A DNA stretch of 64,000 nt from JAXGOI01 sp040767605 (GTDB lineage: Bacteria > Bacillota > Dehalobacteriia > UBA4068). Made by a program: the position numbers and the translations under genes. This document shows, in pieces, positions 1-8,693 of this stretch (position 1 is the stretch's first letter; every line of letters starts with the position of its first letter). The notes under the pieces were generated by a model, which saw only the letters and a list, made by a program, of their open reading frames with translations, ran no database searches and was not told where the DNA came from. The DNA is taken from positions 1,550,001-1,614,000 of the forward strand of contig JAXGOI010000001.1 in NCBI GenBank assembly GCA_040767605.1, written 5' to 3'.

Positions 1-2
1 GG

Positions 3-134
3 ATTTTAGTTACATTGGCCTCAATGGGGGCTTTGGCCCTTTACCGGGCAATTTACGGCTTGGAATACCTTGCCATACTTGCTTTAATAATTCTTTTAAT
101 TTATTTATGGCGTAAAAAACATAATATTAAATAA
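3..134 (+). CDS. C-terminal fragment of a membrane protein (possibly PlsY-like)
   Basis: Only the last 43 codons are in the window, open from its left edge and ending in TAA. The fragment is very hydrophobic, with two likely membrane segments, and ends in a basic tail (WRKKHNIK). A hydrophobic helix followed by a short basic tail containing NIK resembles the end of the glycerol-3-phosphate acyltransferase PlsY, but this piece is too short to be decisive. A hairpin terminator follows directly, so this is the end of an upstream transcription unit separate from the dcw cluster. Confidence 0.4.
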   Translation: MLVTLASMGALALYRAIYGLEYLAILALIILLIYLWRKKHNIK

Positions 135-143
135 AACTTATTT

Positions 144-174
144 AAAAGGCTTGCCTTAAGGCAAGCCTTTTTTT
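144..174 (+). terminator. Intrinsic terminator
   Basis: Perfect 11-bp stem (145-155 with 160-170), TTAA loop, then a run of T. It ends the partial gene at 3-134 and isolates it from mraZ. Confidence 0.85.
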
Positions 175-339
175 ATGGCCAAAGAGATATAATCTATAAT
201 AAAAGAGCTGATTTCTGTTGTTTTAAGGCGGTTTTTTTGCAGAATTGCAGTTATAAAAAGAATGGTGTCGCTATTAATTTAAATATTTTTTTAAAGCAAA
301 GAAGGAGAAAGGAGAATAAAATAGAATAGAATTAGTTAC

Positions 340-369
340 AAAGTGGGGCAAAGTGGTTTGAAGTAGAGG
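340..369 (+). promoter_or_regulatory. MraZ-type operator: three direct repeats with 10-bp period
   Basis: AAAGTGGGG (340-348), AAAGTGGTT (350-358) and a degenerate GAAGTAGAG (360-368) recur exactly every 10 bp, on one face of the helix, about 45-70 bp before mraZ. MraZ proteins are known to autoregulate the dcw operon by binding GTGG/TGGG-type repeats with this period. I could not assign a convincing -35/-10 pair for this promoter. The rest of 175-339 is AT-rich and holds two TATAAT hexamers (188-193, 195-200) without good -35 partners. Confidence 0.7.
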
Positions 370-412
370 GTAATTTACTTATCCGAAGAATAGCTAGGGA
401 GGCAGCCTGCTA

Positions 413-850
413 ATGCTAATGGGAGAGTTTCAACATTCCATTGATAATAAAGGGCGTGTAATAGTACCGGCAAAATTCCGGGAGGAGCTGGGCCCCAGGT
501 TTATCCTTACAAAAGGCCTGGATAATTGCCTTTTTGCCTACCCCTTGGAAGAGTGGAATGCCGTAGTTGCCAATTTGCGCCAGCTTTCCTTCACTAAGGC
601 GGATGCCAGAGCCTTCTCCCGCTTTTTCTTTTCCGGCGCCGATGAGGTGGAAACGGATAAGCAGGGCAGAATTTTAATTGCCCCCCATTTGCGGCAATAT
701 GCTTCATTAGATAAAGAAATTGTAATAATCGGTGTTTCCTCCCGCATGGAAATTTGGGATAAGGAGGCCTGGTCGGCATATCGCAGCAGCGCCGATAGCC
801 AGTATGAAGAAATCGCTGAAAAGGTGACGGATTGGGATATAGGGATTTAG
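413..850 (+). CDS. mraZ: Transcriptional regulator MraZ
   Basis: This 145-aa protein is the usual MraZ size, with two tandem SpoVT/AbrB-like swapped-hairpin domains. The first begins GEFQHSIDNKGRVIVPAKFR; the second contains the matching DKQGRILIAPHLR. MraZ binds repeats upstream of itself and controls the division and cell-wall operon; the candidate sites lie at 340-369. ATG 413 is chosen over ATG 419 because AGGGAGG (396-402) is spaced 10 nt from it. It is the first gene of the dcw cluster, with rsmH starting 12 nt after its stop. Confidence 0.96.
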   Translation: MLMGEFQHSIDNKGRVIVPAKFREELGPRFILTKGLDNCLFAYPLEEWNAVVANLRQLSFTKADARAFSRFFFSGADEVETDKQGRILIAPHLRQYASLDKEIVIIGVSSRMEIWDKEAWSAYRSSADSQYEEIAEKVTDWDIGI

Positions 851-861
851 GCGGTGAAAAT

Positions 862-1800
862 ATGAGTCAATTTCAGCATAAGCCGATTATGGTAAACCAG
901 GTTATTGAGGCCCTTAAACCTAAAAACGAAGGCATTTATATAGATTGCACTCTAGGGGGCGGAGGCCATTCCAAAGCTATTTTAGAGGCCAGCTCTCCCC
1001 AGGGTAAATTAATTGCCATAGATAGAGATGAGGATGCCTTAATTGCCGGGGGCAATAATTTAAAAGAATTCGGTTCAAGAATTACCCTGGTAAAAGATAA
1101 ATTTTCTAATCTTAAGGCTATCGGCCTTGAGTATGCCCCCCGGGGCGCGGACGGGATAATTATGGATATCGGGGTTTCGTCTTATCAATTAGATGAAAAA
1201 AACCGGGGTTTTTCCTATATGCAGGACAGCGCCTTGGATATGCGTATGGATCAAAGCCAGCGCATGACGGCCCAGTTAATTGTAAATACCTATACAAAAG
1301 AGGAATTGGCGGATATATTTTACCGCTACGGTGAGGAAAAGTGGGCAAAAAGAATTGCCGAATTTATTATTGAAGGCCGCCGCCAATTACCTATAGTAAG
1401 TACGGGGCAGCTGGTGGAAATAATAAAAAGGGCCGTGCCCAAAGGAGCCAGAGAAAGGGATCAGCACCCGGCTAAAAGGGTTTTTCAGGCTTTAAGAATT
1501 GAAGTAAACGGGGAATTAAAAGAGCTGGAAACAGCCTTGGATTCCGCCAAAGATATTTTAAAGCCCGGGGGAAGGCTTGCCGTAATTACCTTTCATTCTC
1601 TGGAAGACAGAATTGTAAAAGAAAAGTTTAAATATTTTGCCGCAGATTGCATTTGCCCGCCTAATTTACCGATTTGCGCCTGTAATAAAGAGGCCGAGGC
1701 AAAAATAATTACCAGAAGGCCCATTATACCCCCGGAGGCCGAGATTAAAGAAAACCCCAGGGCAAGAAGTGCAAAAATGCGGATTTTAGAAAAGTTCTAA
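862..1800 (+). CDS. rsmH: 16S rRNA (cytosine-1402-N4)-methyltransferase RsmH (MraW)
   Basis: SAM-dependent methyltransferase that modifies C1402 of 16S rRNA in the decoding centre. The N-terminus HKPIMVNQVIEAL and the SAM-binding DCTLGGGGHS motif are typical, as are the GVSSYQLD block, the HPAKRVFQALRIEVN motif and the NPRARSAKMR C-terminus. I place the start at ATG 862 (312 aa) rather than an upstream in-frame ATG at 832, which lies inside mraZ and would add ten residues not found in the family. It is followed after 21 nt by ftsL in the standard dcw order. Confidence 0.96.
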   Translation: MSQFQHKPIMVNQVIEALKPKNEGIYIDCTLGGGGHSKAILEASSPQGKLIAIDRDEDALIAGGNNLKEFGSRITLVKDKFSNLKAIGLEYAPRGADGIIMDIGVSSYQLDEKNRGFSYMQDSALDMRMDQSQRMTAQLIVNTYTKEELADIFYRYGEEKWAKRIAEFIIEGRRQLPIVSTGQLVEIIKRAVPKGARERDQHPAKRVFQALRIEVNGELKELETALDSAKDILKPGGRLAVITFHSLEDRIVKEKFKYFAADCICPPNLPICACNKEAEAKIITRRPIIPPEAEIKENPRARSAKMRILEKF

Positions 1801-1821
1801 GGCGGAAGGAGGGAGCATAAA

Positions 1822-2388
1822 TTGTTAGCAGCTAGAGCTAATCAGGCCTGGGTAAACAAAGAAGATTATTCTAAAGAGCGAAGTATTGAATATATCAGGG
1901 AAAAGCAGCGCCAAAAAGAAATTGCCCAAATTAAAAAGCGCCAGGCAAAGGAAAACTCTCTCCGCAAGGATAGAGCCAAAATTGCCGGCCTAGTGTTTTG
2001 CGGTTTTATTATGGCCTTTTCTTTTAGTTTTTTAGAGGCTAAAATAGGCATATGCGGCTATAAAATAAATGAAACCAAAGAAAAAATCGCCCAAACGGAA
2101 AGCCAGTGCGAAAGGCTGGAATTAGAAATTGCGGATTTAGGCTCCCTGGATAGAATAGAGGAATATGCCATAGCCCAGCTGGGAATGAAATACCCCGAGC
2201 ATGTCAATATAGCTTATTTAAATTATGAGCCCCTGAGCGTGGCGGCCTTGGATGAGGCAAACGGTTCAAATCCGGCGGCTAAAATTACCGTCCACGAGGA
2301 GGGCCCGGCGGAAAGTTCAATTATTCAGGGGCTTTATAAATTGCTTGGCTCCCATTTTAAGAGGGAGGCAAAAGCGGCAGTGGAATAA
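1822..2388 (+). CDS. ftsL: Cell division protein FtsL
   Basis: Small bitopic protein of 188 aa: a charged cytoplasmic N-terminus (about 1-50) rich in Lys/Arg/Glu, one membrane segment (about 54-73), then a short extracytoplasmic coiled coil ending in the LGMKYPEH motif typical of FtsL/DivIC proteins. It would form a complex with FtsQ/DivIB and DivIC and activate FtsW-FtsI at the septum. The start is TTG 1822, supported by GGAGGGAG just upstream. Its acidic tail of about 60 residues after the motif is somewhat longer than usual. The assignment rests on position and topology, since FtsL sequences diverge strongly. Confidence 0.85.
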   Translation: MLAARANQAWVNKEDYSKERSIEYIREKQRQKEIAQIKKRQAKENSLRKDRAKIAGLVFCGFIMAFSFSFLEAKIGICGYKINETKEKIAQTESQCERLELEIADLGSLDRIEEYAIAQLGMKYPEHVNIAYLNYEPLSVAALDEANGSNPAAKITVHEEGPAESSIIQGLYKLLGSHFKREAKAAVE

Positions 2389-2413
2389 TTAAAGGCCTCA
2401 AGAGGTGAGTGTT

Positions 2414-4585
2414 ATGGCGGTAAAAATTCAAATCAGAAGAAAGATCGCCTTTGTGCTCATTGTTTTACTGATTTTTTTTATTGCGGTTATCGCAAAGCTT
2501 ATTTATATTCAATTTGTGCAGGGCAGTGAATTGCAGCTAAAGGCCGAGGCTCTCAGAACCAGAAATGTTGCTGTTACCGCCAAAAGGGGTACGATTTATG
2601 ACAGCACAGGAAGTAAATTGGCAATCAGCATCAGCGCGGATTCCATTTACGCGGTTCCTCCAGAGGTAATAAAATCCGGCAGAGCTGAAGAAACTGCTCT
2701 TTTTTTATCCCGGGTTTTAGAAATGGATTATGACAGGCTAATGGAGAAAATTACCGCCAACCGTTCCTTTGAATGGATAAAACGCAAGGCGGATTTTGCC
2801 ATTGCTCAGGAAATAATTGATGCCCAATTGCCGGGAATTAAAATTGCCCAGGAATCTCAGCGTTTTTACCCCAAAGGTATGCTGGCCAGCCATGTTTTGG
2901 GCTTTGCCGGTATAGATAATCAGGGGCTGGAGGGTATAGAAATTGCCTTCGATACCCAATTAAAAGGGGTGGACGGCAGTATTATAGGGGAATTTGATGC
3001 CAAAAGCAGGGAAATTCCCCAGGGGCAGCAAACTTTTAACCCTCCCCAGGACGGTTATGATTTGCATCTTACCATTGATGAGAATATCCAGTATTTTTGT
3101 GAGCGGGAGCTGGATAAACTTATGAATGATGAAAACCCTCCCCAAAGAGCCATGGTTTTAATGATGAACCCCAAAAACGGGGAGATTTTAGCCATGGCCA
3201 AAAGGCCCGCCTACGACCCTAATAATTATCAGGATTTCGGCCAGGGGGATTTGCGCAATTCCATTATAAGCGATTCCTATGAGCCGGGCTCCACATTTAA
3301 GATTATTACTGCCTCCGTAGCTTTGGAGGAGCAGGTTATAAATGTAGATACCCGTTTTTATTGCTCCGGCCATGCCGCGGTGGGGAATAAAAAAATCCGC
3401 TGCTGGCGCTACTACCGGCCCCATGGCAGCCAAAGCTTTGCCGAGGTAATGCAAAATTCCTGCAACCCCGGCTTTGTGGAGGTGGGGCTGAAAATCGAAG
3501 CTAAAGAAAAGGGCTTGTTTTATAAATATCTTAAGGCTTTTGGCTTCGGTCAAAGCACATCTTTGGGCTTAAGCGGAGAGGCCGACGGAATAATGATTAA
3601 AGAGGATCAGTTAAAAAAGATTAATATTGCCACAATTTCCATCGGCCAGGGGATTTCCGTAACTCCTCTGCAGCTAGTTACAGGGGTTTCCGCCGCGGTA
3701 AACGGGGGAATTCTTTATAAGCCCCAATTAGTAAAGGAAATATGGGATAAAGAGGGGAATATTATCCAAAGCAACAGCCCTCAGGAGGTAAGGCGGGTTA
3801 TTTCCCCGGAAACCTCAGCAACTGTCCGGGAAATATTGGAAAGCGTTGTAACAGACGGCACCGGCAGAAGAGGCTATATTGAGGGCTACCGGGTAGGGGG
3901 TAAAACAGGCACGGCCCAAAAACCGGGCCCCGGCGGGTATATGGAAGGCAAATATGTGGCCTCTTTTTGCGGCATAGCCCCTATGGATGACCCGCAGGTG
4001 GTGGCTTTGGTAATTATTGATGAGCCTTATACCGGCAGTAATGTGTATCAGGGGGGGCAGATTGCGGCCCCGGTATTTAAATCCATAATGACGGATACCC
4101 TGCATTATCTGGGTATTGTAAGCCAAATGCCCGAAGGGCATATACCGGATGAAAGTGAAAATATAAAAAAAGGAATTTCTGTACCCAGTGTGGTTAATTT
4201 AGACAGCGCCAGTGCCAAAAAGGCTTTGGAGCTGGAGGGTTTTAAAGTAAAAATTGAGGGGGAAGAGGGTTTTGTAGCCTCTCAGGTTCCTGCCGGCCTT
4301 TCCAAGGTGGAAGGGGGCAGCACGGTAATTATTAAAACCCAGGGCGCCGCAGGCACAGAATCCATGGGGCAAATAAGTATTCCCGATCTTACCGGTTACC
4401 GCCTGCGGGATGCCGCCGAGCTTTTAGGGGCCATGGGCTTAAAGCTGTCCCCGGAGGGCGCAGGAGGCCTGGCCTATGAGCAAAACCCCCAACCGGGGGA
4501 AATGGTACAGGGGGGCAGCACCGTTACGGTTAAGTTTAAGACGGAGGAAATTGACCCGGTTCAGGAAACTCTTGGCCCCAATTAA
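2414..4585 (+). CDS. Class B penicillin-binding protein, SpoVD/FtsI (PBP2B) type, with two PASTA domains
   Basis: Septal or spore-cortex DD-transpeptidase. One N-terminal membrane anchor (about 10-32) is followed by the PBP dimer domain and the transpeptidase domain. That domain has SxxK (STFK, about residue 293), SxN (SCN in MQNSCNPGF) and KTG (GGKTGTAQ, about residue 497). Two C-terminal PASTA repeats follow (about 590-650 and 660-715), as in SpoVD and Gram-positive FtsI. The start is taken at ATG 2414 because AGAGGTGA at 2401-2408 fits it as a ribosome site; a GTG at 2405 lies within that site. SpoVD and FtsI cannot be separated by sequence alone here, and no second paralogue sits beside it. 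Confidence 0.93.
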   Translation: MAVKIQIRRKIAFVLIVLLIFFIAVIAKLIYIQFVQGSELQLKAEALRTRNVAVTAKRGTIYDSTGSKLAISISADSIYAVPPEVIKSGRAEETALFLSRVLEMDYDRLMEKITANRSFEWIKRKADFAIAQEIIDAQLPGIKIAQESQRFYPKGMLASHVLGFAGIDNQGLEGIEIAFDTQLKGVDGSIIGEFDAKSREIPQGQQTFNPPQDGYDLHLTIDENIQYFCERELDKLMNDENPPQRAMVLMMNPKNGEILAMAKRPAYDPNNYQDFGQGDLRNSIISDSYEPGSTFKIITASVALEEQVINVDTRFYCSGHAAVGNKKIRCWRYYRPHGSQSFAEVMQNSCNPGFVEVGLKIEAKEKGLFYKYLKAFGFGQSTSLGLSGEADGIMIKEDQLKKINIATISIGQGISVTPLQLVTGVSAAVNGGILYKPQLVKEIWDKEGNIIQSNSPQEVRRVISPETSATVREILESVVTDGTGRRGYIEGYRVGGKTGTAQKPGPGGYMEGKYVASFCGIAPMDDPQVVALVIIDEPYTGSNVYQGGQIAAPVFKSIMTDTLHYLGIVSQMPEGHIPDESENIKKGISVPSVVNLDSASAKKALELEGFKVKIEGEEGFVASQVPAGLSKVEGGSTVIIKTQGAAGTESMGQISIPDLTGYRLRDAAELLGAMGLKLSPEGAGGLAYEQNPQPGEMVQGGSTVTVKFKTEEIDPVQETLGPN

Positions 4586-4617
4586 AGTCTTTTCAGTTGT
4601 TTTTAGGGGGAATATTA

Positions 4618-6108
4618 ATGAAAATTAAAGATATTTTAGCCTGCCTGGAGGGGCTTGCCGAAATTCGCGGCAAATACCCGGAGGATTTAAATATTCAGGG
4701 GCTGGCTTATGATTCCCGCATAGTAAAGCCGGGGGATCTTTTTGTGGCCATTAAAGGGGCGCAGGCAGACGGGCATAAATTTGTGCCTCAGGCTTTGGAA
4801 AGAGGCGCCGCCGCTATATTATGCGAATATTATTTAGAAGAAATACCCCCCCATATTCCCCAGCTTATTTCCCCAAACAGCAGGGCTTTAATGTCTAAAC
4901 TGGCCGCCGCCTTTAGCGGTTGGCCGGATAGGGATTTTTTTCTGGTGGGTATAACGGGTACAAACGGCAAAACAACCACAACCCATCTTTTAAAATGGCT
5001 TTGGGAATGCGCCGGTTTCCCCTCTGGGATTATTGGAACAATTAAAAATTATATCGGCAAAAAAGAATTGGCAACTAATCATACAACCCCGGAATCTCTG
5101 GAGATTTTTGAGCTGTTTAGCGAAATGAGGGAGGCAAAAATTAAAAATGCGGCTATGGAGGTATCTTCCCATAGTTTAAAGCAAGGCAGAGTTGCGGGCT
5201 GCTCTTTTAATGCCGGGGTTTTTACTAATTTAACCCAGGATCATTTAGATTTTCATAATACTTTGGAGGATTATAAAAAAAGCAAGGCTGTTTTATTTGA
5301 AATGCTGGAAAACCGGGAGGGTGAAAATAACTTTGCCCTTATAAATAAAGATGATGAGGCGGGGGAATATATGGCGGCCCGCTGCAGGGTGCCGGTATAT
5401 TATTACGGCCTGGGGGAGGGCTGCCATTTAAGGGTTAAAGAATACCGCTCCACCCCTTTAGGAACTGTATTTACCCTTTTATTTGAGGGAAGGGAGTACC
5501 CGGTAAAAATCCCCCTTATAGGGCGCTTTAATATTTATAATGCTTTGGCGGCCTTAGGTGTGGCCCTGGGCCAGGGGCTGCCCCTAAAGGATTGTATAGG
5601 GTATTTAAAAAACGCTCCCCAAATTGCGGGGCGCTTTGAATTAATCAATGCCGGGCAGGATTTTACCGTTATTGTAGATTATGCCCATACCCCCGATGGT
5701 CTTTTAAATCTTCTTACCTCTGCCGGGGAAATTGCCGCAAAAAGAATTATTACGGTTTTTGGCTGCGGCGGGGACAGAGACCGTACCAAAAGGCCGATAA
5801 TGGCGGATATTGCCGCTAAGTACAGCGATTTTGTAATTATAACCTCGGATAACCCCCGGAGCGAAAACCCCTTTGAGATTTTAGACCAAATAGAAGAAGG
5901 CATTAAAGGCAAAAACTGCCCCTATTTAAAAATAGAAAGCCGCCTCCGGGCCATAGAAAAGGCCGTAAAAATGGCTGAAAAAGGGGATATGCTTATAATT
6001 GCCGGCAAAGGCCATGAGGATTACCAACTGGTGGGGCAAGAGGTTTTGCATTTTGATGACAGGGAAACAGCCAGGGAGCTTATAAAAGAGCTTTTAGCCG
6101 GCAGGTAA
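4618..6108 (+). CDS. murE: UDP-MurNAc-L-Ala-D-Glu:meso-diaminopimelate ligase MurE
   Basis: Cytoplasmic Mur ligase that adds the third amino acid to the peptidoglycan stem. It has the three Mur-ligase domains: N-terminal UDP-binding, central ATPase with TGTNGKTTTTHL, and C-terminal domain. The C-terminal motif SDNPRSE is the DNPR signature of meso-DAP-specific enzymes, which predicts an A1gamma-type wall and not Lys. The start is ATG 4618 (496 aa), preceded by AGGGGG; an upstream in-frame TTG at 4597 has no ribosome site. murF normally follows but is absent here. Confidence 0.95.
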   Translation: MKIKDILACLEGLAEIRGKYPEDLNIQGLAYDSRIVKPGDLFVAIKGAQADGHKFVPQALERGAAAILCEYYLEEIPPHIPQLISPNSRALMSKLAAAFSGWPDRDFFLVGITGTNGKTTTTHLLKWLWECAGFPSGIIGTIKNYIGKKELATNHTTPESLEIFELFSEMREAKIKNAAMEVSSHSLKQGRVAGCSFNAGVFTNLTQDHLDFHNTLEDYKKSKAVLFEMLENREGENNFALINKDDEAGEYMAARCRVPVYYYGLGEGCHLRVKEYRSTPLGTVFTLLFEGREYPVKIPLIGRFNIYNALAALGVALGQGLPLKDCIGYLKNAPQIAGRFELINAGQDFTVIVDYAHTPDGLLNLLTSAGEIAAKRIITVFGCGGDRDRTKRPIMADIAAKYSDFVIITSDNPRSENPFEILDQIEEGIKGKNCPYLKIESRLRAIEKAVKMAEKGDMLIIAGKGHEDYQLVGQEVLHFDDRETARELIKELLAGR

Positions 6109-6294
6109 AAGAGGTAAGGCAAAAAAACCTAATTAAAAAGGGCTGAAAAGCGGCAAAGGCTAAAAGCCGGGAAGACTGCAAAGCCTGAAAGGCTAAAAAG
6201 CTAAAAAGTCCTGAAAGGCTAAAATAAAGGAAAATGCCTTAAAAGCTGTAAGTATATATACACAGCCTAGGCTATTTATATTTGCGAGGTTAAA
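6109..6294 (+). repeat. Non-coding spacer with short degenerate direct repeats where murF is usually found
   Basis: The 186-bp spacer between murE and mraY has no open frame. It holds several copies of a GGCTAAAA word, including a 15-bp identical repeat CCTGAAAGGCTAAAA at 6184-6198 and 6210-6224, and related copies near 6155-6166 and 6191-6206. A small inverted repeat (GCTGT/ACAGC) lies near 6246-6267. It resembles slippage-made filler. I cannot recognise any murF remnant. Confidence 0.6.
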
Positions 6295-7281
6295 ATGTCG
6301 AAACCGTTTATGCTTGTTTTATGGGCCGCCTTAATAACTCTGGCGGAGGGCCCAATTTTCATCCCTCTTTTAAAGAGATTGAAATTTGGACAAACAATAC
6401 GCATGGAAGGCCCCAGGCGCCATTTATCAAAAACGGGAACCCCAACCATGGGGGGGCTTATGTTTTTATTACCCCTTTTAAGCGTGGTTTTAGTTTTTGC
6501 CGATTCCTCCGGGGCCTTATGCCTTACGGTACTGGCCTTTATTGGTTTTGGGGCTATCGGCTGCTGGGATGATTTGCTTAAAATCGCCTGGCGCAGGTCC
6601 CTGGGCCTCACCGTTATACAGAAGCTGGCGGCCCAGTTTAGCCTAATTATTCTTTTGCTTATCTGGGCTGTTAAGGGCCTTGAAAGAGGAACGCAAATTG
6701 TTTTCCCCTTTGGTTTCATTTGGGAGGCCGGCCTTGCCTATTACCCCCTTCTGGCAATATTTTTAGTTTTTATGATTAATGCCGTAAACCTTACGGATGG
6801 CCTGGATGGCTTGGCTGCGGGGGTTTCGGGCATGGTTTTTTTAGCTTTTGGAATTATTGCTCTTGCTTTTGAATTTTCTCCCCCGGTTTTAGGAATAAAT
6901 TATGGGGATTTATCCGTATTCTCTTTTGCTATGACCGGGGTTTGCCTGGGTTTTCTCTTTTATAACCGTTATCCGGCCCGAGTTTTTATGGGGGATACCG
7001 GCTCTTTGGCAATAGGGGGCGCTTTAGCCGCCCTGGCTGTTTTAACAAAAACGGAAGTTTTCTTTTTGCTAATCGGGGGAGTATATGTTGTGGAGGCCTT
7101 ATCTGTGGTGCTGCAGGTTTTTAGCTTTAAAATCTGGGGCAGGAGGATTTTCCGCATGAGCCCCCTACATCATCATTTTGAAATGCTTGGCTGGCGGGAA
7201 ACCAGGGTTGTAGCGGTATTCTGGCTGGTATCCGCCTTATGTGTTGTTTCGGGTATTATGCTTATAGCTCTTATTAATTAG
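6295..7281 (+). CDS. mraY: Phospho-N-acetylmuramoyl-pentapeptide transferase MraY
   Basis: Polytopic membrane enzyme (328 aa, about ten hydrophobic segments) that transfers phospho-MurNAc-pentapeptide to undecaprenyl phosphate, making lipid I. Diagnostic motifs are all present: TPTMGGL near the N-terminus, GCWDDLLK (catalytic DD), NAVNLTDGLDGLAAG, FMGDTGSLAIGG and the HHHFE motif near the C-terminus. ATG 6295 follows GAGG at close spacing. The order murE-mraY-murD follows the standard cluster apart from the missing murF. Confidence 0.97.
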   Translation: MSKPFMLVLWAALITLAEGPIFIPLLKRLKFGQTIRMEGPRRHLSKTGTPTMGGLMFLLPLLSVVLVFADSSGALCLTVLAFIGFGAIGCWDDLLKIAWRRSLGLTVIQKLAAQFSLIILLLIWAVKGLERGTQIVFPFGFIWEAGLAYYPLLAIFLVFMINAVNLTDGLDGLAAGVSGMVFLAFGIIALAFEFSPPVLGINYGDLSVFSFAMTGVCLGFLFYNRYPARVFMGDTGSLAIGGALAALAVLTKTEVFFLLIGGVYVVEALSVVLQVFSFKIWGRRIFRMSPLHHHFEMLGWRETRVVAVFWLVSALCVVSGIMLIALIN

Positions 7282-7305
7282 CCCGGGCCTTAAGGAGAAT
7301 TGCTT

Positions 7306-8658
7306 GTGGATATTAAAAACCTGGAAAATAAAAAAATTCTGGTGGCGGGGGCCGGTCTCAGCGGCCTTGCCGTCTGCCGCTTTTTATTAAAGAAAAAGGC
7401 CATAATAACTCTGGCCGATGCCAAAACTAAAGAGGATTTACCCGAGGCCCTTGCTTTGGCTAAAGAGGGGGTTTTTTTGCTTTTGGGCGGCGCCCTGCCG
7501 GATAAACTCTCTTGGGATTTAATTATTAAAAGCCCCGGAGTTCCTGGGGAAACCCTTTTACTTAAAATGGCAAAAGAGGCTAAAATACCTATTATAGGCG
7601 AGGTTGAGCTGGCCTTTGCCTATGCCGAGGCCCCTTTTATCGCCATTACCGGCACAAATGGCAAAACAACCACTACGGCCTTAATCGGGCATATTTTTAA
7701 AAACGCAAAAAGAGAGGCTTTAATCGGCGGGAATATCGGCAAACCCCTTGCGGATGCCGTTGAAGGCTATAAGGGAATAATTATTGCGGAGGTTTCCAGC
7801 TTTCAGCTGGAGGATTGCGTGAGCTTTGCTCCCAGGGCGGGGGTATTTTTAAACTTTACCCCGGACCACTTAGACCGCCATATTACCCTTGAAAACTACT
7901 TTGAGGCAAAGGCAAAAATATTTGCCTGCCAAAATAAAGAGGATTATGCCGTTTTAAATTATGATGACCCCTCTGTGGCAGGGCTAAAAGAGAGAATAAA
8001 GAGTAAAATTATTTGGTTCAGCCGCCGGGAAATTTTAAAACAAGGTATATTTTGCCGGGATAATCAAATAGTTATAGCTTTAGATGGAAAGATAATTTCT
8101 TTAATGCCTGTTGAGGATTTGCCCTTAAAAGGCGGACATAACCTGGAAAACGCTTTGGCAGCTGTTGGGGCGGCTTATGCCTTTGGCTTAGAGGCGGATC
8201 TTATTGCTCAAGGCTTAAAAAGTTTTAAAGGGGTTGCCCACCGTTTGGAATTTGTTATTCAAAAAAACGGGGTAAAATATATTAATGATTCCAAGGCTAC
8301 AAATGCCGATTCCGCCATTAAGGCTTTAGAAGCCTTTAGCGGGCCGATAATCTTAATTGCCGGGGGAAGAAATAAAGGGGGAGATTTTACCCGGCTTATG
8401 GAAGAAATAAAAAAGCGGGTTAAGCTTTTGATAATTTTAGGCGAGGCCAAAGAAGAGATAAAAAATGCCGCGGATAAAGCCGGTTTTAAAAAATATATTT
8501 TGGCGGATTCCTTTATTGAGGCTGTAAGGGAAGGGGAAAAGGCGGCGGCGCCCGGGGATATACTGCTCCTTGCTCCGGCCTGCGCCAGTTGGGATATGTT
8601 TAAAAATTATGAGGAAAGAGGAAACCTTTTTAAAGCTTTAGTAACCGAAGGCCGGTAG
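7306..8658 (+). CDS. murD: UDP-MurNAc-L-alanine:D-glutamate ligase MurD
   Basis: Mur ligase adding D-Glu to UDP-MurNAc-L-Ala. The N-terminal Rossmann motif (VAGAGLSGLA) and the ATP loop TGTNGKTTTTALIG are present, as are NFTPDHLDRH and the C-terminal NDSKATNADSA motif typical of MurD. I choose GTG 7306 (450 aa): AAGGAG at 7292-7297 is spaced 8 nt from it, whereas a TTG at 7300 is only 2 nt away. It ends 35 nt before ftsW. Confidence 0.96.
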   Translation: MDIKNLENKKILVAGAGLSGLAVCRFLLKKKAIITLADAKTKEDLPEALALAKEGVFLLLGGALPDKLSWDLIIKSPGVPGETLLLKMAKEAKIPIIGEVELAFAYAEAPFIAITGTNGKTTTTALIGHIFKNAKREALIGGNIGKPLADAVEGYKGIIIAEVSSFQLEDCVSFAPRAGVFLNFTPDHLDRHITLENYFEAKAKIFACQNKEDYAVLNYDDPSVAGLKERIKSKIIWFSRREILKQGIFCRDNQIVIALDGKIISLMPVEDLPLKGGHNLENALAAVGAAYAFGLEADLIAQGLKSFKGVAHRLEFVIQKNGVKYINDSKATNADSAIKALEAFSGPIILIAGGRNKGGDFTRLMEEIKKRVKLLIILGEAKEEIKNAADKAGFKKYILADSFIEAVREGEKAAAPGDILLLAPACASWDMFKNYEERGNLFKALVTEGR

Positions 8659-8693
8659 AAAGAATAATTGGGTATAGGGCAGGAGGTAAAGCC

